Shown: positions 23,499 through 35,264, counted from the stretch's first letter. The stretch is DNA of 64,000 nucleotides from Shinisaurus crocodilurus (GCA_021292165.1 CM037885.1:5637042-5701041), one strand, 5' to 3'. The notes: a model not told the origin generated them from the sequence alone. Made by a program: numbers and translations.

Positions 23499-23505
<7 letters not shown>
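23319..23505 (+). mobile_element. Second tRNA-derived SINE family
   Basis: A box atggctcagaggtagagcat, B box ggttcaatcccc, tail gaccaatgatctgactcact. Same family as 30.64, 32.75 and 47.49 kb. Confidence 0.75.
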
Positions 23506-23542
<37 letters not shown>

Positions 23543-23567
23543 TAATAATAACAACAACAACAACATC
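23499..23567. repeat. (TAA)n(CAA)n microsatellite
   Basis: About 17 TAA or TAA-like units then CAA; it encodes artefactual poly-Ile or poly-Leu frames. Confidence 0.9.
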
Positions 23568-23584
23568 TCTCCATCCATCCATCA

Positions 23585-24265
23585 CATTTCTATACCACTC
23601 AATTGCTGAAGCTCTCAGGGCGGTTTACAAAGATTAAAACCTTACAAATACATTATAAAAAAACCATATACTGTACATACAAACACACAGAGAGACAGAC
23701 ATATACAGTCATGCCTTGGATTGAGAGCATAATTTGTTCCGGAAACGTGCTTGTAATCCAAAACACTCTTATATCAAAATGAAATCCCTCCCAAAAAAAT
23801 TGTACAGAGATTTTTAATTTAAGCCGTACTACAGTACTTGTACTGCAAGACGTTGCTTGTATATCAAGTAAAAAAAAAATTAAATCAATATTTAAAAATC
23901 TGCTTGTCTTGCAAAACGCTCTCAAACCAAGTTACTTGCAATCCAAGGTATTACTGTATCTAAAAACCATTTTAAACAATCAACAAGAAAACATTCAAGA
24001 CCTGATTAAAAACCTCATCACGTTGCCAAATGCTTGAGAGACGAAGAAGGTCTTAACCTGGCGCTGAAAAAATAATGATGTTGGCGCCAGGTGGGCCTCG
24101 TTGGAGAGATCATTCCATAATTGGGGGGGCACCACTGAGAAGACCCCCTCATTGCCACCTTCCAAGCCTACCTCAGAGGAGGCATCTGGAGGAGGGCCTT
24201 AGATGATGAACGTAGAGTACGGGTAGGTTCATGCAGGGAGAGGTGCTCCATCAGCTCTCATGGTG
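23585..24265 (-). mobile_element. LINE 3'-end fragment with nested Tigger-like element
   Basis: Shares cgaagctct/ggcggttta and ggtcttaacctggcgctg blocks with other LINE tails in the window; 23706-23956 is inserted in it. Confidence 0.65.
23706..23956. mobile_element. Tigger-like MITE (nested)
   Basis: cagtcatgccttggattgag to ccaaggtattactg, with TA on both sides. Confidence 0.8.
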
Positions 24266-24269
24266 CTCC

Positions 24270-25256
24270 ATTTAAAGTGGGATCAGGTGTTAAACAGGGA
24301 TGTGTTATTGCCCCAACATTATTTGCTATTTTCATCGCCATGATTTTACATCTTGTCGAGGGGAAACTTTCCACTGGTGTGGGAATTATATATCAAACAG
24401 ATGGAAAGCTTTTTAATCTCAGCAGGCTGAAAGCAAAAAGTAAGGTAATTACAACCTCCGTTGTGGAACTTCAGTATGCTGATGATAATGTGGTCTCCGC
24501 ACATTCAGAGGATGATCTCCAAACTATCCTAAATGCTTTTGCAGAAGCATACGGAAAACTTGGTCTCTCACTTAACATCAAAAAAACCAAAGTGCTTCAT
24601 CAGCAAGTGCAAGCTAACCCTTTGGTGATGCCATCTATCCAGCTTGGTGGGACAATACTGGAAAATGTCGATCATTTTCTCTATCTTGGCAGCTATCTTT
24701 CTGTTACAACTAACATCGACAGTGAAATCCAGCATCGTCTGAGCTCCGCAAGTGCCGCGTTTTCTCGAATGAAACATAGAGTGTTCGAGGATCGGGATAT
24801 TTGTAAGAAGACCAAAACACTGGTTTATGAAGCCATTGTATTACCAACTTTATTGTATGCCTGCGAAACATGGACTATCTATAAACGTCACCTCCAACTC
24901 CTTGAAAGATTTCATCAACGTTGCCTCCGGAAAATCCTGCGAATTACTTGGGAAGATAGGCGAACAAATGTCAGTGCACTGGAAGAAGCAAAGACTACTA
25001 GCATTGAAAAAATGATCCTTCAACGCCAACTTCAGTGGACCGGTCATGTTGTTCGAATGCCTGACTGCCGTCTCCCAAAGCAGTTACTTTATCCCCAACT
25101 CAAGGATGGAAAGCGGAATATCGGTGGTCAATATAAGAGGTTTAAAGATGTTCTTAAGGCTAATCTAAAAAAATGCAATATAAACATCAAAAACTGGGAA
25201 GCTCTGGCCCATGAACGATCTAACTGGAGGTTGGCCTTTCACAAAGGTTCTATGTA
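24270..25256 (+). pseudogene. Non-LTR retrotransposon reverse transcriptase fragment (copy 2)
   Basis: An open frame of 326 residues lacking the endonuclease and the first half of the reverse transcriptase. It keeps the GVKQGCVIAPTLF motif and the catalytic block LQYADD, then a thumb and C-terminal part about 95% like copy 1 (CETWTIYKRH, RCLRKILRITWEDRR, WTGHVVRMPD). It is cut at both ends: 5' at gatcaggtgtt and 3' where a hAT fragment begins. Other reptile LINEs of this type end in a C2H2 finger, missing here. Not a host gene. Confidence 0.85.
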
Positions 25257-25322
25257 GCTGGCTGGGGCATTCTGGGAGCTGTAGGCCAAAAACATCTGGG
25301 GACCCAAGGTCGGAGAACACTG
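25256..25322. mobile_element. hAT foldback, right half
   Basis: gctggctggggcattctggg through caaggtcggagaacactg; it abuts the LINE break directly. Confidence 0.7.
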
Positions 25323-25665
25323 TCCCAGGGGACACCACAGGAGGACCACATTGTCTCTCCCCCCCCCTCCCGGCCACAATCGTGAGCTGTTTCAGGCTTG
25401 CCACATCTTTCCCCCCCCTTTAACCTCCCCCCCCCCCCGCTTTTGACAGCTATGGACATTTGCTTCAAAGTGCCCCAGCAGCACCTTGGAGGGGCTCCCA
25501 CCTGTGGTTGCCAAACCACTTTAAAAAAAAAAAAAATCCCTCTTACGTAATTTTCGCAAATATTTAGGAGTTTTTTAAAAAATATTTTTTACCTGCACTT
25601 GTGCAACTGCAGATATTCACAGTTGCACAGGTTTGGGAATGGGGTGCCTCAGGTGGGCAATGTGC

Positions 25666-25667
<2 letters not shown>

Positions 25668-25696
<29 letters not shown>

Positions 25697-25697
25697 C
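25668..25697. repeat. (GT)n microsatellite
   Basis: About 14 GT units. Confidence 0.9.
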
Positions 25698-26101
25698 AAA
25701 AGGCGACCTGTCAAATGTAACCAAAGGTGTGAGTGATCTTAGCTTGCAAAAACAGGGTGGTGGCTTGTTTGACAGCTGTCAGGTGCGACCAAAGGGGAAA
25801 ACAAACTTACCTGTGAGACAATGCCCAGGGTGGGTACCTGCTGGACTTTTCCAGCACACTGCCCATCTGAGGCTCCCCATTCCCACACCTGTGCAACTGC
25901 GAACATCTGCAGTTGCACAAATGCAGGTTAAAAATATATATATTTCCCCCTAGCAAATATTTGCAAAAATTAGGGTGTGTGTGTGTGGGGGGGGGAGGTT
26001 TAGGACTACAGGCAGCCCCCTCCAAGGTGCTGAAGGGGAAAAAAGAGCCACAGGGAGCCCAAAACAGCTCACGGCAGGGAGCTGAGCAAGCCAGTGTCAG
26101 C

Positions 26102-26682
26102 CAGGGATGGGGACTCGGACTCCAGGACTCGACTCGTGAGTCGGACTGAGTCCCCCCTCTGACTCGAGTCCCACTCGAGTCCCAATATTTTTAATGGGAC
26201 TCGAGACTCGACTCAAGACCAAGGACCCTTCAACATCCCTGGGCTGTGCCAGGAGGAGTGGAGAGAAGTGCGATCGCCGGTGAAGATTTTATTTTTTAAA
26301 ATCATTTCCCTAAAATGCAACCTTTCAGACATTTTGGGTTTGGCTGCCTGGCCTCTGCCTGCCTGTTTGGGGTTCCCTGCCTCCTCTGCCTGCCTGGTTA
26401 TTTTGGGTTTGTCTGCCTGGTCTGTTCTTGTCAAAATCAGTTGCAGAGTTTTGAAATAAAAAGGCACACTTGTGCCTAGAATTTATTTAAGCCACACATC
26501 TGAAATAGCCTTATTTTGTTGGGGGGAAACCCCCATTGATTTTAATAGGGACTCATGGAGTCAGCTTTGGGAGTGACTTGGGACTCGGGACTCGGGAGTC
26601 ACCATTTTGGAGCAAGGACTCGGACTCGAGACTCGGGTCCAAAGACTCGTGACTCGAGACCAAGGACTCTTCAACATCCCTG
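26102..26682. mobile_element. Non-autonomous hAT rich in gactcg repeats, perfect 8-bp TSD
   Basis: Begins cagggatgg and ends caacatccctg, with gtgtcagc at 26094-26101 and 26683-26690. The subterminal regions are packed with gactcgagtc-type units on both strands. Confidence 0.9.
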
Positions 26683-27108
26683 GTGTCAGCTGCCCCAAAG
26701 TGCTGCCTGGGCACTTTGGGGGCAGCTGGCAATGGCGGCCACTCAGTCAGGAGCCACTTGGCAAGAGCAGCAAGGGGTTTTGCCACTCTTGTCAAGCAGC
26801 TCTGCAGCTGATCCCCAGTACCCATGATGGGGGTCGGTCGCCCAGGTTCAGACGACACACGACAGCCCATCATGAGTATAACAACCCCCAGAACAACCCA
26901 TGAGTTGTCACAGGGTGGCCTGTTGCCCTCAAACAAGCCACCCTGCGGGGATCGGTTCAGGTTCACATGACACAACAACCCACCGTGGCTAGCAACCCAT
27001 GATGGGCCGTCTTGTCATGCTAATCCAGTCATTGTGGAGCGATTCTTTCTTTCCCTCCTTAACAGAAATAGAAAAAAGGTAGAAGGAGCAGGAAAACATG
27101 CGTCTGGA

Positions 27109-27137
27109 ACACACACACACACACACACACACACACG
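27109..27137. repeat. (CA)n microsatellite
   Basis: About 14 CA units. Confidence 0.9.
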
Positions 27138-27368
27138 GTAGAATTCCATGAATGAGACAGGGGGGTGTATAATAAAGGAAACCCACTGATGGTGTGGAGA
27201 GCAGGAGAGGAGAATGGTGGCACTGGCAGCAGACCCAACCCATGATTTGATGGGCTCTTTTTCACATCACCCATGGACATCTGGAGGTCAGGGCAGGACC
27301 TGCCTCTGCACACCCCTGCGGCCTTCACATGTTCTCTGTTCCCAATTGGTCCTGTGAACAAGGCTATT

Positions 27369-27371
<3 letters not shown>

Positions 27372-27436
<65 letters not shown>
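27372..27436. repeat. (CT)n(CA)n microsatellite
   Basis: About 18 CT then about 14 CA units. Confidence 0.95.
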
Positions 27437-27437
<1 letters not shown>

Positions 27438-27651
27438 TTTTCCCCAATCATATTCTCCTTTCTTTGTTCCCTACATAAGCAAATATTCATTTGTTTTGTG
27501 GAATTTATATCCTGCCCTTCCACTGTAAAAACAGGGCTGAGAGAGAGAGTGGCTTGTATCATTTTAAAAACAAATGCAAACAACGGCTAATAATAACAGT
27601 AAACACGAATCCAAACATAGACGAATTGCAGCAGATAAAAGACAACTGCAG

Positions 27652-27812
27652 GCTGCAATCCTGTACACACTGACCTGCTGGGAGTAAGTCCCAGGTAAGT
27701 CAGTCCCAGGTAAGTCAGTCCCCAGGTAAGTTGAGTTCTGGGAGTACGGTAAGTCCCAGAACTCACTTGGACTTGCTTCTGGGTAGACATGTACAGGATT
27801 GCACTGTAAAAA
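27652..27812. repeat. Foldback repeat gcaatcctgtaca with a small tandem array
   Basis: The arms gctgcaatcctgtacacac and gtacaggattgcactg enclose several ccaggtaagtcagtc units. Fragments of the family recur near 46.50 and 52.69 kb. Confidence 0.7.
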
Positions 27813-27839
27813 CCCAATACAAATAGCCACTGTATTCAC

Positions 27840-28235
27840 TGGTATAATAATAAAGCAAGGGAAAAGGTTACACAGTCAGGAAAGCAAGGGGTGGTTGGGG
27901 GGACACAAGTGTGTCTGGCCAGAAGGCGGGGAATTGCATCTTTCAGCCCCAGATCTTCCCAATTAGCTCCAGGGCCCCTGGAATTTAGCCTCCTGTTTTT
28001 CCCTCCTACTGGAAACTCTTTGCCGCCTTCCTGCTGCCACCCCCTACCCTACCCCACCCCACCCCCAGTTACTGAAACCTGCAATGGCACTTTGGACCGC
28101 TCGCCTCGACCTTGGTCTGTTCCCACCATCCTGACTTAGCAGCACGTCTCCTAACCCTCTTATCTTACCTGGGACAAAAATCTCACACCTGTTTTGAGCA
28201 TGCCTGTAGAAGGTAGCTGCTCTCTGCCAGGAAGT
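27840..28235. other. Unassigned sequence
   Basis: No gene recognised. Pyrimidine-rich (accccacccc) at 28.03-28.07 kb. Confidence 0.35.
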
Positions 28236-28239
28236 CTGG

Positions 28240-29110
28240 GGAATGTATTTATTTAAAAGATTTTAAACCTACCTTTCAAGGCACAGTGCCCTCTCAAGGC
28301 GGTTTACAAGCCTCTAAAACACATGAAAGTAAAATTACAATTCCAACATTTAAACCACAACAGTATTCAAATACAAAAGCAGCAGCAGCAGCAGCAGCTT
28401 AAGATTTTTACAGGTACAGCACAATTCAACCAAATGCAGACTGGAATAAATCTGTCTTCTGAGGGTTGTTGTTGGGTTTTTTTAAGCCAGCAGTTATGAG
28501 GTCATATGACTCTCCCTGCAGTGGGGCCACTACCAAGAGAGCCCTCTCCCTAGTAACCGCCAGCCTAATGGCTCTTGCTGGTGGGCCTCTGATACTGACC
28601 TTAATGCTTGGGCAGGCTCATGCAGGAATGGGCTGTCTTTCAGATAACCTGGCTTCAAATGCCAAAACCTTGAATTGGGCCCAGAAATGAAGAGGAGCCA
28701 ATCTAACCGAATCACTGTGCCTCCAAGTCCTATCCCAGAGAGACGGTCCAGAAGGATACCGTGGTCAATAGTATAGAAAGTTGTGGAGAGGTCAGGGGAA
28801 CCAATAGGGCAGTGTTCTCCAACCTTGGGTCCCCAGATGTTTTTGGCCTACAACTCCCAGCATGCCCCAGCCAGCGTAGCTCTCCCCACCTTGCCACCTT
28901 CATTCCCCAATGTAAGTCACCCACCAGGGCAACCAAGACAGTTTCTGCCCCAAACACAGGGCAGAAGCCAGACTCAAAGGGACGGGACCTAAATAATCAG
29001 TGTCGTCCAAAACTGCCTGGAGCTGACATCATGACACCACCCACCCGAGAACCTTGCTCAGAAAGGGTAGATTTGAAACTGGGTGTGATAATCCTCCGGA
29101 ACCAAGGGAT
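28240..29110 (-). repeat. LINE 3'-end fragment, interrupted by a hAT half
   Basis: tctcaaggcggtttacaagc and ggggccactaccaagagagc blocks, an AGC triplet run near 28,381, and a hAT left arm at 28,812-28,878. Confidence 0.5.
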
Positions 29111-29117
29111 CCAGATA

Positions 29118-29582
29118 GGGATGCAGAAATCAGCAAAAAGCGCGAGCTCGCCGAAGTTCTCCGAACTCCATCTCAAAAACTAGTTCCGACTCGAGTTTGT
29201 ATCGGATTGGTGTTTTTTTTTCTCCTTTTCTCATGAAAATCTGTGCATATTATTTTCGTGTGTATTTTTCCCATATGTATGCATCACATGTGTGCATCCT
29301 TGACATGCATGCATTCCTCTCCCATTGCTTAAAGCATATCTGTGCGCAGTTTTCAAAAGAACACATTTTCCACGCACATTTCTCCAATGTATGCATGCTG
29401 CCGAATTCATTTTTTGGGTGTGTGTGTGTGTGTGTGTCCGCAAATCACATTCCAAGCTCAGAAATGTACAGGCCTCGACTGCAGGTTGTGTGTGTCCGAG
29501 TCCGTGTTCAGTTCGGAAGGTGTGTGAACTGGGTAAATCCTGACCAAAAACGAACTGAAACAAATTTCTGAAACATCCCTAG
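29118..29582. repeat. hAT-like repeat, tagggatgc to acatcccta
   Basis: Inverted ends tagggatg and catcccta. A partial copy of its right half lies at 33,350-33,545. No clear target duplication. Confidence 0.45.
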
Positions 29583-29909
29583 CATAAGGCCTGGTTTCTT
29601 CAACAGTGATTTCACTACTGCATCCTTCAGGTTTGCCAGAGCTCCCCCATCCCTTGATGGGGCATTGACCACTTCTAATATCTATACTGTAAGCCGAGCC
29701 CCGGCCAATTTCACCTGCCAGTAGGGTCAATATTCTCTGGCTGCTCAAACTGGAGGGGGGGAACAGCAAAGACACCCATGCTGGTCCATGAGGTGGGGGG
29801 GGGGAACCCAAATCCACAGTTGGGCAATACCTTTGTTATCATAAAGCAAAATTCTACAAAATGTGCAAGCTTTTGAGTTCTCCAGAACTCTTCATCAGCC
29901 ATGGCTATA

Positions 29910-30148
29910 TTTATTTATTTATTTATTACATTTATACCTTGCCTTTTTTTCCTGCAAGGAACTCAAGGCGGCTTACATAATCCTCCTTCTCTCCATTTTA
30001 TCCTCACAACAACCCTGTGAGATAGGTTAGGCTGAGAGGCAGTGACTGGCCCAAAGTCACCCAGTGAGTTTCATGGCCGAGCGGGGACTAGAACCCGGAT
30101 CTCCCGAGTCCCAGTCCAACACTCTCACCACTACACCACACTGGCTCT
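29910..30148 (-). mobile_element. tRNA-derived SINE (Sauria-SINE-like)
   Basis: Same layout as the copy at 22,531-22,770, ending accactacaccacactggc. Confidence 0.8.
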
Positions 30149-30639
30149 CATCTTCAACTGTGTCAAAGCTACAGCATCCAGGTTGGAGCAAATACAAGCA
30201 ATTTTATCTGGAAAATGTAATGCAAATTGACCACTGCAGGCCTTCAGGGGTTCCAGCTGCTGACCCATTGGGTTGTTCGGCCCCAGACCACCTGAAAGAG
30301 CTCTGTTGGCCAGCAATGTGCAGATGCAACGGTGGTGTAGAAATAAGTTTCATTGCCAACATCAGTGCCAGAGAGGAGTGCCTAAAATGTAGGCACAGTA
30401 GTCTGTGTTCGGTCATCTTTGCTTCAAGCCTTCTGCCATCTGCATTCTAGTAATCAACCTTGGCATTTTATCCGTCTTCACTCCCCAGAATATCAAGGAG
30501 CTGATAGGACTCTACAGTTTGGCCAAGGCCTTTTAGGAGCAATCGTCACCCTCTGATTCTGGGAGTTGACCAGGACCTCGGCAGGACCCCTGGCCAATTC
30601 TGTGGGAAACTTCCCCGGAGACACCAGGAAGGGTAGGGC

Positions 30640-30845
30640 TTGTAGCTCTGTGTGGTAGAGCCCCTGCTGCTTTGCATGGAGAAGGTCCCAGGTCCAATCC
30701 CCGGCTCTTCAAGGCAGGGCCGGGAAATACTCCTGTTGTGCCTGAAACCCCGGAGAGCCATTGCTGCCAGTCAGTGTCCACAATACTGGGCCAGATGGAG
30801 CAAGGTCCTGACTCAGTAAAAGGCAGGTTCCTCTGTTCCTATATC
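30640..30845 (+). mobile_element. Second tRNA-derived SINE family
   Basis: gctctgtgtggtagagcccc, gtccaatccccgg, and ctgactcagtaaaaggcagg. Confidence 0.7.
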
Positions 30846-31220
30846 TTGATATTTATTTTATATTGGCATGTGTAGATCACTTTTCTGCCTGAAGTGCCTT
30901 CAAAGCGGCTTACTAAATATACAACGAAAACATGACAGACACAGTATTTCAAATAAAAAATGGGGGCGAATCCCTGCTCGCCCTCTGAAGAATACCCTGA
31001 TGCATCTTGGCTGTTCGCAAACCAGCCAAAACATTCCGGAGTGGTACCCGTAGCCGTAGGGGATGAATGAACCCCCTAGGGCCCTTCTTTTGGAGCTGCA
31101 TAAATTAATATTGGGATGCTTACCCAGCCCAGTGGGGAACTGTCGCCCCCTAATGGACTCAGAGGGCAATTTTCTCCCATGGCTTCGCTATTAAAGCACA
31201 CGCTCTCTTTCTCTCTATAT

Positions 31221-31321
31221 CAGTGTTCTCCAACCTTGGGTCCCCAGATGTTTTTGGCCTACAACTCATGCTGGGAGTTGTAGGCCAAAAACATCTGGGG
31301 ACCCAAGGTTGGAGAACACTG
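31221..31321. mobile_element. hAT foldback, short-loop version
   Basis: cagtgttctccaacc to ggttggagaacactg with almost no loop (acaactcatgctgggagttg). Flanks ctctatat and ccatatat are similar. Confidence 0.8.
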
Positions 31322-31365
31322 CCATATATACACTGCCAAACCCCTGCTGACAAAACCATACCAGC

Positions 31366-31600
31366 CACACTGAGAGTGTTGGACTGGGACTTGGGAGATC
31401 CGGGTTCTAGTCCCCACTCAGCCATGAAACTCACTGGGTGACTTTGGGCCAGTCACTGACTCCCACCCTAACCTACCTCACAGGGGTTGTTGTGAGGATA
31501 AAATGGAGAGGAGGAGGATCATTATGTAAGCCGCCTTGGGTTCCTTGCAGGAAAAAAGGCGGGCGTATAAATGTAATTAAAAAATAAATAAATAAATACC
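31366..31600 (+). mobile_element. tRNA-derived SINE (Sauria-SINE-like), plus orientation
   Basis: gagtgttggactgggacttg, gggttctagtccccactc, tail ggcgggcgtataaatgtaat with (aaat)n. Confidence 0.8.
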
Positions 31601-31619
31601 AAGGTCTTTCTCCCTTTTT

Positions 31620-32740
31620 TTCTGATATCCTGATGCACTTCCATTTCGTATATATTTTATGACTGCATAAACTTTTGCTATTAGGCTTTTTACCAGGAGT
31701 GGACTTTGATATGGGAGGTGAAGAAAGCCTGAGACTTTCTTCACCTAGTCTAGACTTGAACCCTGGAGAAAACATCTCCTGTGTAATTGCAAATATATTC
31801 TTGATGTTGAAAAAGGGCATCAATAACTCTGCCCACTTCCCTCAGCTACTGCCTAGAGACCGAACTGGTTTCTATGTTGCTTTTGGAGGATGCAGGGACT
31901 GAAGATTCAGCAATCAGTGTGGGCAACATTTCTTGAATGCCATAATATTTTTTTTGCCTCTCGCCACTTTCTCAAGTGAAGGATTGCCACTGTAATTTTT
32001 TTTTTGTTTGGGGGCAGGTAGGGACCTGCTGCTCCTCCTGCTCGTTAGCAACAGCCCAGCAGACATACACGTTAGCAGGTGATGTTTTTTTTTTTTCCTG
32101 GCATGGTGATAGATTCGTAGGGCAAGCTTGTTCTGCTTAATTTCTGTGTGTCACCCCCATAATTCTGTGAACTTGGCCACCTGAGTCCCAATAAGAGAAG
32201 ACATATGGGGAACAGGAGAGGCGGATTCTACACATACATACATACACACACACCACTAGCTGAAGCTGATTACGCAGGGGAAGACTTTGGACCCAAATCC
32301 ATGGGGCTCCCACTTTGCGTTTGCCTTAGCTCTGAAGAAGGCCAAGGGGGCCAGGAGGTTCGGGCAAAAATGCTCAGTGGAGAGGGACAGCCCCCTTGCC
32401 TAGAAGGGGCTTCCCACTGCAGCTCTGTTTGCACTTGCAAGGCACACCTCCAGATAACTTAATGCAAGCCTGTGTTAACCCTTAACACAGGGGCAGGCAG
32501 AAAGTAGACTGGGATCCATGGATGGATCTGTGGGCAAAGGGTCACTGGCGCCCAATTGTCTCACGGTAGCAAATGCATGTAAAAATTCTCTGCCATGGCT
32601 GGCCTCTTCGTGCTAGTCGCTTCTCCTTCTCAGCCTCGGTGTTCCACGCCTGTAAAATGGGGAGTATTAACTGGTGGTGTGTGAGCTGGTCCTTGTGCGG
32701 CTCAGCTTTAGTTTTTCCGTCGTCCCCCGTGTTAGAATCC
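31620..32740. other. Gene-free stretch
   Basis: No exon recognised. A perfect 10-bp hairpin, cctgtgttaa / ttaacacagg, lies at 32469-32491. Confidence 0.35.
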
Positions 32741-32749
32741 CTGCTTCAG

Positions 32750-32905
32750 GGAGGGGCTGCAGGTCATTTGTTGAACGTGTATTTTGCATACAGAAGACCC
32801 CAGGCTCAATCCATGGCTGTCTCCCGTTTGAAAGGGATCAGGGAGCATGTGATGGGGAAAGAAAGACCCTCCAGAGAGTTGCTGCCGGTTAGACGAGGAG
32901 ACCAG
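32750..32905 (+). mobile_element. Second tRNA-derived SINE family, diverged
   Basis: cagaagaccccaggctcaat and gaccctccagagagttgctg match the family order. Confidence 0.55.
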
Positions 32906-32907
32906 CT

Positions 32908-33030
32908 TCCCCCAGCCCGGCACCCTCCAGGTAGGTTGGGACTACAACTCCCATCACTCCCATGGGGCAGGCTTGCTGGGGGTGGTGGGAGTTGTAGTCC
33001 CACACGGCTGGAGGGGGTTGGGGGCAGGTG
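32908..33030. repeat. Foldback of the actacaactcccatca family
   Basis: ggactacaactcccatcact and gtgggagttgtagtcccaca. Confidence 0.65.
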
Positions 33031-33151
33031 GAGTAGACCATACTGGGCTAAATAGACAATTAGTCCAACCTGGCATATTGGTACATGCCTTTCTGTAGTC
33101 AATCAGACATAGATTTGTCCTTGTGTATTCTTGCACTTGTTTTCAGTCTTA

Positions 33152-33290
33152 AGGCGCAATCCTACACATGTTTAGACAGAAAAAAAGGCCCACAACTCCC
33201 AGCATGCCCCAGTCAGCATACCTGGCTGGGGAATGCTGGGAATTGTAGGCCTTTTTCCTGTCTAAATAAACACACATAGGATTCCACCTT
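33152..33290. mobile_element. Tourist/Harbinger-like foldback
   Basis: aaggcgcaatcctacacatg to cataggattccacctt with ctcccagcatgccccag in the arms. Confidence 0.7.
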
Positions 33291-33549
33291 TAATCCCACA
33301 GTGCTGGGAGCTTTAATTGATTAATCCTCCACTGATTAAATAATTCTGGTGCACCTTTTTCATGCGCATTGTACGCATGCAGCCGGACGCCATTTGTTTT
33401 GTTCTGTGAATCACATTTGCAATCTCGGAAACGTAAGGACTCTGACCGCAGGTTGTATCTGAATCCTTGTTCGGCCCAGAAGGTGCGAGCCGGGTAAATC
33501 CTGATCAAAAACAAACTGAAATGAATTTCTCGTACATCCCTATGATAGC

Positions 33550-34200
33550 CTCAAGGTGTGTTACAGAAAGGCTTATCAAAAATACAAAACATGCTTAAAA
33601 AATAGTTTTTTTAAAAAATTGCCAGTTACCTATTCCACCCCACGAGCCATATACTGGGATGACCAGCTAATGGAAAATTCACAAACCACGCTGTTAAAAC
33701 GCGGTAATTGCTTGGTCAAAACATCAAGATTCTGCTTGATTTTCAATTTGGAAAAGGGGAAAAAAGCAAATAAATTTAACTTAAGAGGTGAGGTTCCCTA
33801 CATGTGTGGTGTGTGTCCCCTGACCCTCCCACTCCCGTCACAATAATCTAGAACTGCCTTACATCTCCCCCAGATACTCCGCCCAAAAAGTATAGGGGAA
33901 AGTGTGGTCACTCTATCATCATTGGCCACAAGGGGGCACTACAGTCACAAAAGTCTGGACAACCCCCTGCCTTTCTGAGTAAACTGTAAATTCAAAGGTG
34001 ATATTCTGGTTAAGGATAAGTGAGGGTGACTGAAGAGAGCACAGGGGAAGAAGCAAGGAGAAAAAAAGAGCATATTGGCCTAATTAAAAAAGGAATAATG
34101 TATTGATATTTTGGGTTTTATTGCTGTGATACCTAGGTACAATTACTGTTCCGCTACTGTGTTAACTGACTTCTGCATTGCAAACCACCCTGAAACAGAT
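33550..34200. other. Gene-free stretch with a CTCF-like site
   Basis: No gene recognised. ttggccacaagggggcacta at 33923-33942 resembles the CTCF core. Confidence 0.35.
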
Positions 34201-34216
34201 ATTAGGAAGGGTGATA

Positions 34217-34452
34217 TCTATTTATTTATTATATTTATACCCCACCTTTTTTCCAACAAGGAACCCAAGGCGGCTTACATAATCTTCTTCCTCCTCTCCA
34301 TTTTATCCTCACAACAACCCTGTGAGGTAGGTTAGGCTGAGAGTCAGTGACTGGCCCAAAGTCACCCACTGAGTTTCATGGCTGAGCGGGGACTAGAACC
34401 CGGGTCTCCTGAGTCCCAGTCCAACACTCTCACCACTACGCCACACTGGCAT
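34217..34452 (-). mobile_element. tRNA-derived SINE (Sauria-SINE-like)
   Basis: Full layout as at 22,531, with tttatttattatatttatac tail and accactacgccacactggc head. Confidence 0.8.
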
Positions 34453-34661
34453 CTATATAAATGCATTAAAGAAATAAGTACGGTAAATAAAAATTAAATT
34501 GTTTTACTTTTGGTTGTAAAAAGCCTCGGATACTTCATAGAAAGGTGGGATACAAATGCCGAAAATAAAATACAACACAACAAATAAGGGCAAAATCCTC
34601 TGCATGTTTAGACAGAAAAAAAGTCCTACAAGTCCTACAGGAAAGTCCTACACCAACAGGG

Positions 34662-35112
34662 CTGATCTACATGGTGCTTCTTGGGTGTTTCAGAAGTGTT
34701 TCTTGCACTAATTACTTTTGTCTGCTGCTGGTGGGCTGCATGACAAAGCCTCAAGGTTTCACTTAATCCCCTACATAGATTTCTTAACCTTGGGTGAGCT
34801 GGAATCCTTACACCAGTGTCCTCCAACCTTGGGTCCCCAGATGTTTTTGGCCTACAACTCCCAGTTGGAGAACACTGCCTTACACACTTTGATCTCTTGT
34901 TTGGTCCGAAGGTTAAAGGGGGCAAATGCTGTCCATTCGACATTGTCGTTTGAGGTGGGATGACAGAAGAATCTCGGGGTGGGGTGGGGTGGGAGAATGG
35001 CTGGCTGTCCATTTGCATGAGTTAATTGTTGGTTTTGTACATGTTCATTTAAATTCCACCTTTGCTCAATGTTCAGGTTAAGGGCGCAATCCTATGCAGG
35101 CTTAAGACAGAA
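34662..35112. repeat. Dispersed repeat, copy 1 (paralogue of 42,560-42,920)
   Basis: Shares aattacttttgtctgctgct, gagttaattgttggttttgt and aaattccacctttgctca with the second copy. Both run into a Tourist-like half (ggttaagg-gcaatcctatg). Confidence 0.75.
34814..34877. mobile_element. Miniature 64-bp hAT with perfect 8-bp TSD
   Basis: cagtgtcctccaacc to gttggagaacactg, with ccttacac at 34806-34813 and 34878-34885. The paralogous site near 42.70 kb is empty. Confidence 0.9.
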
Positions 35113-35264
35113 AAAAGTCCTTGTGAAGAAAAGCTCAGTCAGAGCCTCCTGCAACACCCACCCATGTGTAAAGAAGTGTAATCCCAGCTAGAGGCTGAGA
35201 GCCTCATGCAAAATGTACACAGTTCCTCTGAAGACTCTAGGGTCAAGAGTCTCTTGCAAATATG

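Larger units (their letters stand above)
25330..27020. mobile_element. Repeat with accca-cgtgg palindromes, inverted copies, interrupted
   Basis: The pieces caaggtgctg, gagcccaaaacagctc, cttggcaagagcagcaaggg and gaacaacccatgagttg match the 9.6-10.9 kb element in mixed orientation. The hAT at 26102-26682 splits it. Confidence 0.5.

Noticed and set aside
30640..30720. tRNA gene
   Set aside because: A and B boxes are present, but the flanks form a SINE body and no cloverleaf with acceptor pairing is apparent.
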